Shown one piece after another: positions 1 through 4,045 of a stretch of DNA of 5,659 bases (positions within the stretch are counted from its first letter, which is position 1; each line of letters opens with the position of its first letter). The translations under genes were made by a program, and so were the position numbers. The notes under the pieces are model-generated. The model was not told where the DNA came from and ran no database searches. It saw only the letters and a list, made by a program, of their open reading frames with translations. The stretch is from DATJPR01 sp035506295 (GTDB lineage: Bacteria > Bacteroidota > Ignavibacteria > UBA10030 > UBA6906), in assembly GCA_035506295.1 (NCBI GenBank), contig DATJPR010000192.1:1-5659 (forward strand). The letters run 5' to 3'.

Positions 1-54
1 TCTTTCAAGCTTGGGAAGCTCGCGTTGGACCGATCAACTAGCCCCGCAATGCCA

Positions 55-89
55 TTTTAGAGTTTAGAATTTAGATTTTAGATTTGGAT
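55..89. repeat. Heptamer array, TTTTAGA type
   Basis: Four consecutive 7-base units read TTTTAGA (55-61), GTTTAGA (62-68), ATTTAGA (69-75) and TTTTAGA (76-82), followed by a decayed unit TTTGGAT (83-89). Only the first base of the unit varies in the four good copies. The array is AT-rich in an otherwise GC-rich window. It resembles in style the short heptameric tandem repeats (STRR) described in filamentous cyanobacteria, but no homology is implied. Confidence 0.8.
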
Positions 90-170
90 GAAGAGGCGCG
101 TACTGATGATTTTGCCGTTTTCGAGGGAGCAAGATAGGGCAAAATGGATTGAAGAGCAAGCGGCGAACAG

Positions 171-231
171 CGGCAGTCAGCGGACAGCTAATTGTTCGTC
201 CCGGGATCAATCCGCTGTCGACTGGCTGCTG
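171..231. repeat. Imperfect inverted repeat with CAG/CTG-rich heptamers
   Basis: Arms 171-193 and 209-231 pair without gaps at about 17 of 23 positions around a 15-base loop that contains the 8-base palindrome TCCCGGGA (199-206). The arms carry GGACAG- and CTGTC-like words similar to the heptamers at 423-443 and 694-728. It begins 8 bases beyond the stop codon of the orphan tail, so it could form a hairpin at the 3' end of the minus-strand transcript. It has no T-run and is not a standard intrinsic terminator. Confidence 0.5.
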
Positions 232-422
232 TCAACCTTTATTTTATCAGCGTCATCTTTCGAACTTCTGTGAAGCTCCCGGTTGTCAGGCGATAGAAGT
301 ATACACCGCTGGATAACTGAGTTCCGTCGAATGTGAAAGTGAATTTCCCTGCCTGATACCTGCCATCAGCCAACACTGCCACTTCTTGTCCGAGGACGTC
401 ATACACAACAAGCCGTATCCAC

Positions 423-443
423 CTGTCCGCTGTCAGCTGTCCG
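423..443. repeat. Heptamer array, CTGTCCG type (orphan tail copy)
   Basis: Three consecutive units read CTGTCCG (423-429), CTGTCAG (430-436) and CTGTCCG (437-443). In the minus frame they encode GQLTADR at the start of the orphan sorting tail. They match in motif, phase and position the array inside the chitinase gene at 694-728. Confidence 0.8.
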
Positions 444-456
444 CATCCCTCGCTGT

Positions 457-500
457 TCCCCCGCAGAAGGGGAGATAGGGAGAGTGGGGGAGCGGGAGAG
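457..500. repeat. G-rich octamer tract with hairpin and G-quadruplex motif
   Basis: On the plus strand, four 8-base units read GGGGAGAT (469-476), AGGGAGAG (477-484), TGGGGGAG (485-492) and CGGGAGAG (493-500). The G-runs at 469-472, 478-480, 486-490 and 494-496, with loops of 5, 5 and 3 bases, satisfy the simple G3+N1-7 quadruplex rule. TCCCC (457-461) can also pair with GGGGA (469-473) around a 7-base loop. The tract starts 9 bases beyond the chitinase stop codon, with the G-rich strand as the template strand. A role in pausing or ending transcription is an inference. Confidence 0.55.
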
Positions 501-509
501 AAAGCGTCC

Positions 510-1880
510 TTATCGAAGCACGAGCATCTTCCTCACTGCGGAATGGGCACCCGCGGTCAAGCGGTAGAGATACACGCCGCTGGAAAGGTTCGTCGCATCA
601 AATGCAAATGTGTATCTGCCTGCCGGATATCTTCCGTTCGCCAGGACGGCGATTTCCCGACCGAGCAGATCGTACACTACCAGCCGAACATCACTGTCCG
701 CTGTCCACTGTCCGCTGATAACTGTCTTCGGATTAAACGGATTTGGATAATTCTGGTCGAGACTCGCGCCGGACGGCACCCCTGCGGACTTCTGCTCTGC
801 GATATCTGATGTCGCCGCCATCGCGATCCCCACGGCAGTCATGAGGGGCTGCGTTCCATTAACCATGTCCTCGCCCAGCGCCCAGATCATGACTCCGGCA
901 AGGCTGTGGGACTTCGCGTATGCACATTTCAACGTGAGTGAAAGCGAATCATCATACGAGACGACGGCGTTATTTCTCGGGGCGACGAGATAAGGCACCA
1001 TCGCAACAGAATCCCACATCGCGCTCCACCCCGCATCGATCAACGGCGCGATGTCGCTGTAGAGCATCGCGCCCCCGCCTGTACTCGGACCATACAACTT
1101 CGACGCGGAAAATTGCTGCCCGTAAAACGGAAGGCCGAGCACCAGCCGCGACGCCGGAATCCCGCGCGTGCGTTGAAGATAGAAGATCGATTGGTCGACG
1201 GATCCATCGTTGTCCCCCGAGGACGCATAGAGCGGCGCATTGTGCCCCGCGTGCGATGACCAGCTCCCGTGAAAATCGTAGGTCATCACATTGAACCAAT
1301 CGACATATGCCAGCAGCGACGCATAGTCGCGCCATTGTCCTGAGTACGCTGTCGCGCCGATCGCCATCGTCAGGAGCAGCGGGGTATTCACGGTACTGAA
1401 TGCATCGCGTATCGCATGTACAAGGGCGACTTCGTTCGCTCTGTCGGCCGACGAAGCAGGAGATTCCCAATCGAGGTCCGCCCCGTCGTACCGATTCGTC
1501 GATACATACGCAAGAAGATTTGCGGCAAATGTCTTCCTCAAGGCAGAGTCGGCCGCGATCCCGGCGAAGGCGCCGCTTTGCGATGCGCCGCCGAGAGAGA
1601 TGAGGATCTTCCGTCCCGCCCGATGAGCACTGTTGATGACCGCGGTGTCCACGGGCATTTGATCAGTGGTGATCGTGCCATTCGCGAGCGGCCAAGCGAA
1701 GGCATGGTTCACGTGCGTGATCACATCCCAGTGCACCTGGTTTGCAGGGATCGTTCCGTTGAGCCACGTCGGGTAGTACCCGATCACGCTGTATTGCGCA
1801 GGCGCCTGAGAGCAGAACGCCAGCAGACAGATTGCGGCAAGAACGCACGCTTCCAGTTTCAATGGTAACCAACGAGTCAT
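510..1880 (-). CDS. Secreted GH18 chitinase with T9SS sorting tail
   Basis: A 456-residue glycoside hydrolase family 18 enzyme expected to cut beta-1,4 links in chitin or chito-oligosaccharides by substrate-assisted retention. The chosen ATG (1878-1880) gives a signal peptide, with a basic N-terminus, hydrophobic ACVLAAICLLAFC and probable cleavage after APAQ near residue 29. The longer open frame upstream merely overlaps the phosphatase gene. The GH18 barrel spans about 31-350: SLGG at 95-98, the DxxDxDxE motif DGADLDWE at 132-139 with general acid Glu139, MTYD at 199-202, LGLPFYG near 248-254, and barrel-closing tryptophan in MIWALGED near 331-338. After a short linker the T9SS tail starts at QNYPNPFNP (376-384) and ends in KMLVLR. 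The start overlaps the phosphatase stop in ATGA, and no strong ribosome site precedes it, so translational coupling is likely. Chitin as substrate is inferred; peptidoglycan- or glycoprotein-directed endo-GlcNAc-ase activity is possible. Confidence 0.93.
   Translation of the reverse strand: MTRWLPLKLEACVLAAICLLAFCSQAPAQYSVIGYYPTWLNGTIPANQVHWDVITHVNHAFAWPLANGTITTDQMPVDTAVINSAHRAGRKILISLGGASQSGAFAGIAADSALRKTFAANLLAYVSTNRYDGADLDWESPASSADRANEVALVHAIRDAFSTVNTPLLLTMAIGATAYSGQWRDYASLLAYVDWFNVMTYDFHGSWSSHAGHNAPLYASSGDNDGSVDQSIFYLQRTRGIPASRLVLGLPFYGQQFSASKLYGPSTGGGAMLYSDIAPLIDAGWSAMWDSVAMVPYLVAPRNNAVVSYDDSLSLTLKCAYAKSHSLAGVMIWALGEDMVNGTQPLMTAVGIAMAATSDIAEQKSAGVPSGASLDQNYPNPFNPKTVISGQWTADSDVRLVVYDLLGREIAVLANGRYPAGRYTFAFDATNLSSGVYLYRLTAGAHSAVRKMLVLR
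694..728. repeat. Heptamer array, CTGTCCG type, inside chitinase gene
   Basis: Five consecutive 7-base units read CTGTCCG (694-700), CTGTCCA (701-707), CTGTCCG (708-714), CTGATAA (715-721) and CTGTCTT (722-728). On the coding (minus) strand they encode residues 385-397 of the chitinase, KTVISGQWTADSD, the first strand of the T9SS tail just after QNYPNPFNP. The same heptamer, at the equivalent protein position, opens the orphan tail at 423-443. Here the array is tolerated in a coding region as an open 7-base frame that encodes a short polar segment. Confidence 0.8.
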
Positions 1881-3364
1881 GGATGTCCGTCCGGTGAAGA
1901 TGACGCGAATGCGGATCCGATTGCACGAATGGTGACGATGGTCGCATCGTCGCGAAATTCCTGTTTCGTCATGAAGTCCTGCACCGCCTGGATCACCGCG
2001 TGCGAACATTCACGCGCATCACGGTCACCGAACTGCGTGAGGACAGCGCGCAGTCCCGCCGCATCAAACTGCGTTCCTCCTGCGTTCGTGGCCTCGGTGA
2101 GTCCGTCCGTATAGATGTGCAGGCTCTCATCCTTTCCCAACTTCACCTCGATCTCGCTGAAGTGTCCTTCCTGCTGCATGCCGAGCCCCAGGCTGCGGGT
2201 GCGGAGTTCCTCGAGTGACCCGTCGGCCTTCCGCAAGACCACCGGCGGATGTCCCGCCGTCGCAATTCGCGCTGTCGACGGAGATCTTTCCAGGAGGACA
2301 TAGGCAACCGTGACGAACATGTTGCGGTCCGCCACCTGCTTGATCGTCGAGTTCAGATTTTCCAGGACCGGGACCGGCGAGGGGTCGTGGAGGATCTGCG
2401 ACCGAAGCGCGCTCTTCAGCATCGCCGATAGAATGCCGGGGCCGATGCCGTGACCGGCGACGTCGGCGACCATGCATGCGACACGGTCATCGCCGATCGG
2501 GACGACATCGAAGAAATCTCCCCCGACATCGGTGGCCGTCACCATGACTCCCGCCACCTCAAGCCAGTCCGATCGAACCATATCGGGAGGGATGAGGCGC
2601 TGCTGAATCCTCTGTGCCACTTCGATTTCCGACTGGTACTGGCGCCGGCGTGCGCCTTCTTTGGACACCGTCACAATCCACAGGGCATAGCCTGTTGCCA
2701 TGAGGAAGATGCCCACAACACCGAAGACCGAGCGCTGAGCGGCCACTTCACGCAAGAGGGCCGCCTGTTCGGCCGGCTGGGACGGGGGCACCTGCCGTCC
2801 CATCACCGCCGAGGTAATCTCCTGCGCATTCGAACTCACGACCATCCATGCAAGGAACGAAAGGACCATGATCACCTTGCGATGACCGAACAGGACCAGC
2901 GATGCCGACATTGCCCCGCTCGATATGGTCACGAGCAGAAACGTCAGGATCGGCACCGGAGTAGTACGCTCTTCCATCATCAGACTCAGCGGTCCGATGA
3001 TGGAAAAAGTGAAGAAGACGGGGATGGTGAGTCGCACGCGAAGCTTCCACTCCATCGGCCCGAAAATATTGTAGGGCGAGTCGTGTCGGGACAACTTCTT
3101 CCTGTCGCGTCGGGGAAGGGTCTCAGCGGTCTGTCCGGTTCTGCGTTCCCTCCTCGCGGCAATCCATCCGACTCCGAGGAGCAGGCCGACCCCCAGCAAC
3201 AGAAACGCGACCGTCGGCCTATACTGCCAGAGAGTGAAGACCACGCCCCTGTCGGACAACGTGAAAACCATCGTGCTTGCGACGAAAATGATGGCAAGAA
3301 TTCCGAGCTCACGGGGCATCGCCCTGAGGGCCTTCAGCGATTGCTTCAGAAAGACGGTCGGCAC
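1877..3364 (-). CDS. Membrane-anchored RsbU/SpoIIE-type PP2C phosphatase
   Basis: A 495-residue serine/threonine phosphatase of the SpoIIE/RsbU group, which typically dephosphorylates anti-anti-sigma (STAS) proteins in partner-switching pathways. The N-terminal half has about six hydrophobic segments (near 19-36, 50-70, 111-130, 137-159, 163-180 and 212-233), with no recognisable HAMP, PAS or GAF sensor. A short charged linker (235-258, including EIEVAQRIQQRLIPP) leads into the catalytic domain. Motifs present are GGDFFD (281-286), ADVAGHG (300-306), AGHPP (370-374), YTDG (418-421) and RDDATIV (471-477), so the metal-binding aspartates look intact. The start is GTG at 3362-3364: the frame is closed by TAG a short way upstream with no ATG between, and GAAGGA lies 6 bases away. 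Its stop overlaps the chitinase start. The target protein is not in the window, and what the membrane part senses is unknown. Confidence 0.92.
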   Translation of the reverse strand: MPTVFLKQSLKALRAMPRELGILAIIFVASTMVFTLSDRGVVFTLWQYRPTVAFLLLGVGLLLGVGWIAARRERRTGQTAETLPRRDRKKLSRHDSPYNIFGPMEWKLRVRLTIPVFFTFSIIGPLSLMMEERTTPVPILTFLLVTISSGAMSASLVLFGHRKVIMVLSFLAWMVVSSNAQEITSAVMGRQVPPSQPAEQAALLREVAAQRSVFGVVGIFLMATGYALWIVTVSKEGARRRQYQSEIEVAQRIQQRLIPPDMVRSDWLEVAGVMVTATDVGGDFFDVVPIGDDRVACMVADVAGHGIGPGILSAMLKSALRSQILHDPSPVPVLENLNSTIKQVADRNMFVTVAYVLLERSPSTARIATAGHPPVVLRKADGSLEELRTRSLGLGMQQEGHFSEIEVKLGKDESLHIYTDGLTEATNAGGTQFDAAGLRAVLTQFGDRDARECSHAVIQAVQDFMTKQEFRDDATIVTIRAIGSAFASSSPDGHP

Positions 3365-3370
3365 GGCATA

Positions 3371-3376
3371 TCCTTC
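3371..3376 (-). promoter_or_regulatory. Ribosome binding site for phosphatase GTG start
   Basis: GAAGGA on the minus strand lies 6 bases before the GTG at 3364. It supports GTG over the ATG at 3369-3367, which is out of frame. Confidence 0.6.
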
Positions 3377-3471
3377 GGTCTTGTTTGTCCCATCCGTCTA
3401 ACGTACTTTTTGCCATGCAGGTTGCATCCGGAAAAGCCACGCGAAAGGCAGTCGCGATCACCTCCATGATC

Positions 3472-3476
3472 GGGAG
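3472..3476 (+). promoter_or_regulatory. Ribosome binding site for GIY-YIG gene
   Basis: GGGAG lies 5 bases before the ATG at 3482, supporting this start over the in-frame ATG at residue 7. Confidence 0.5.
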
Positions 3477-3481
3477 CGTCA

Positions 3482-3850
3482 ATGAAGTCATTTAAGGACA
3501 TGAAACGCGAATACAAAGAACGGAAAAAGCCCGCCGGGGTATTTCAGGTGAAGAACACGGCGAATGGAAAGATCTTGCTCGGGAGCAGTTTAAATCTTGA
3601 AGGGCCGCTGAACAGCCATAAATTCATGCTGACCATGGGGAGCCACCGGAATGAAGATCTCCAGAAGGATTGGAACACCTACGGCCCGGACCACTTTGTG
3701 TTTGAAATCCTGGAGGTCGTGAAGATCAGCGACGACCCGAATTTCAATCTGGAAGACGAGCTCACCCTCCTCGAGCAAATCTGGATTGAAAAGCTGCAGC
3801 CGTTCGGGGAGAAGGGATACAACAAGGACGCGAGAATACGCCAGGCGTGA
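3482..3850 (+). CDS. Small divergent GIY-YIG-fold protein
   Basis: A 122-residue protein with the overall pattern of the GIY-YIG nuclease superfamily. A charged N-terminal helix (KREYKERKKP) is followed by strand AGVFQVKN (18-25, where GIY would be), NGKILLGSS (28-36, where YIG would be), NLEGPLNSHK (38-47), HRNEDLQKDWNTYGPDHFVF, EQIWIEKLQP (98-107) and the terminal GYN (112-114). Phe21 and Leu32 occupy the places of the two usual tyrosines, and Pro42 stands near the usual helix arginine, while Glu98 and Asn114 are kept. I recall close relatives as short stand-alone proteins and as fusions to LuxR-type DNA-binding domains, with similar substitutions, so this is a family feature rather than local decay. 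Nuclease activity is doubtful; DNA binding is possible. It is alone on its strand, divergent from the phosphatase and convergent with the phosphorylase. Confidence 0.8.
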   Translation: MKSFKDMKREYKERKKPAGVFQVKNTANGKILLGSSLNLEGPLNSHKFMLTMGSHRNEDLQKDWNTYGPDHFVFEILEVVKISDDPNFNLEDELTLLEQIWIEKLQPFGEKGYNKDARIRQA

Positions 3851-3858
3851 GGACGCCT
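3843..3858 (+). other. Small hairpin over the GIY-YIG stop codon
   Basis: AGGCGT (3843-3848) pairs perfectly with ACGCCT (3853-3858) around the loop GAGG. The stem includes the first base of the TGA stop. No T-run follows, so it is a weak terminator candidate at best. Confidence 0.4.
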
Positions 3859-3886
3859 TGCGTAGAATGAGCAGCAAGGTACAATT

Positions 3887-4035
3887 CAATAGTCGATAGT
3901 CGATGGACGCTAGTCGATTGACAACCCTAAGGCGCGGCGATGACGGTCCAATGGGACCACGGTTGACGATCCGCAAAAAAAACCATGCGCCTTGTGGTTG
4001 ACTATGGACTATTGTTCGTCGACCATCGACTATTG
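3887..4035. repeat. 149-base imperfect palindrome of AGTCGAT heptamers
   Basis: Arms 3887-3935 and 3987-4035 are inverted copies, aligning without gaps at 39 of 49 positions. Perfect blocks include TCAATAGTCGAT (3886-3897) with its complement at 4025-4036, and AAGGCGC (3929-3935) with GCGCCTT (3987-3993). Each arm has a 7-base period: AGTCGAT at 3891, 3898 and 3912 on the left; CTATGGA at 4002, CCATCGA at 4023 and CTATTGA at 4030 on the right. The 51-base centre holds a second hairpin (GGTCC 3945-3949, GGACC 3954-3958) and a run of eight A at 3975-3982. It fills the gap between two convergent genes and ends 10 bases from the phosphorylase stop. It could act as a bidirectional terminator or be a small mobile repeat; no flanking target duplication is evident. 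Confidence 0.8.
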
Positions 4036-4045
4036 AGATTCTATC

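Larger units (their letters stand above)
1..238. other. Gene-poor left flank
   Basis: No convincing gene is visible here. A plus-strand frame is open from the left edge to a TAG at 58-60 and reads SFKLGKLALDRSTSPAMPF; it could be the last 19 codons of a gene arriving from the left, but it is too short to recognise. The rest is a heptamer array at 55-89, an unstructured stretch around 90-165, and an imperfect inverted repeat at 171-231. An open frame at 88-273 (plus) starts inside the heptamer array and runs through the inverted repeat and antisense to the orphan tail, so it is not believed. Confidence 0.55.
239..511 (-). pseudogene. Orphan second T9SS C-terminal sorting tail
   Basis: The minus frame ending with TAA at 239-241 encodes, over its last 64 codons (242-433), a complete T9SS type A sorting domain: TADRWIRLVVYDVLGQEVAV, then GRYQAGKF, LSSGVYFYRLT and the basic end VRKMTLIK. 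It aligns without gaps to the tail of the neighbouring chitinase at about 41 of 64 residues (hand count). The frame is open for 90 codons from the chitinase stop, but is +1 relative to the chitinase and has no convincing start codon. The 26 codons before the tail read as low-complexity sequence (APPLSLSPLL). No enzyme domain is attached. It is most likely a remnant or donor copy of a tail from a paralogous secreted protein. A sequencing indel near the chitinase stop, which would give a double-tailed protein, cannot be excluded. Confidence 0.75.

Noticed and set aside
88..273. 61-codon open frame on the plus strand
   Set aside because: It begins within the TTTTAGA array, crosses the inverted repeat and ends antisense to the orphan tail. 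No ribosome site or domain is visible.
1812..1880. Chitinase as a lipoprotein, from the cysteine at residue 23
   Set aside because: The sequence before it, LLAFC, has Phe at -1 where a lipobox needs Gly, Ala or Ser. Cleavage after APAQ and a T9SS tail fit better.
1881..2009. 43-residue N-terminal extension of the chitinase
   Set aside because: It overlaps the end of the phosphatase, is rich in Arg and His, and would hide the good signal peptide that starts at 1880.
3381..3412. Bacteroidota-like promoter (TTG at 3381, TA...TTTG at 3404) facing the GIY-YIG gene
   Set aside because: The -7 element is one base longer than the TAnnTTTG consensus, and the match is short enough to arise by chance.
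2450..3469. 339-codon open frame on the plus strand
   Set aside because: It is antisense to the phosphatase, whose motifs and start are clear. Its product is rich in His, Arg and Asp with no recognisable domain, as expected for a GC-rich shadow frame.
3975..3982. Run of eight A (T-run on the minus strand) as an intrinsic terminator for the phosphorylase
   Set aside because: No stable stem lies immediately before it in the direction of transcription; it sits in the loop of the larger palindrome.
3887..4035. CRISPR array or tRNA gene in the convergent gap
   Set aside because: The repeat units are only 7 bases, contiguous and inverted, with no spacers, and no cloverleaf can be drawn.
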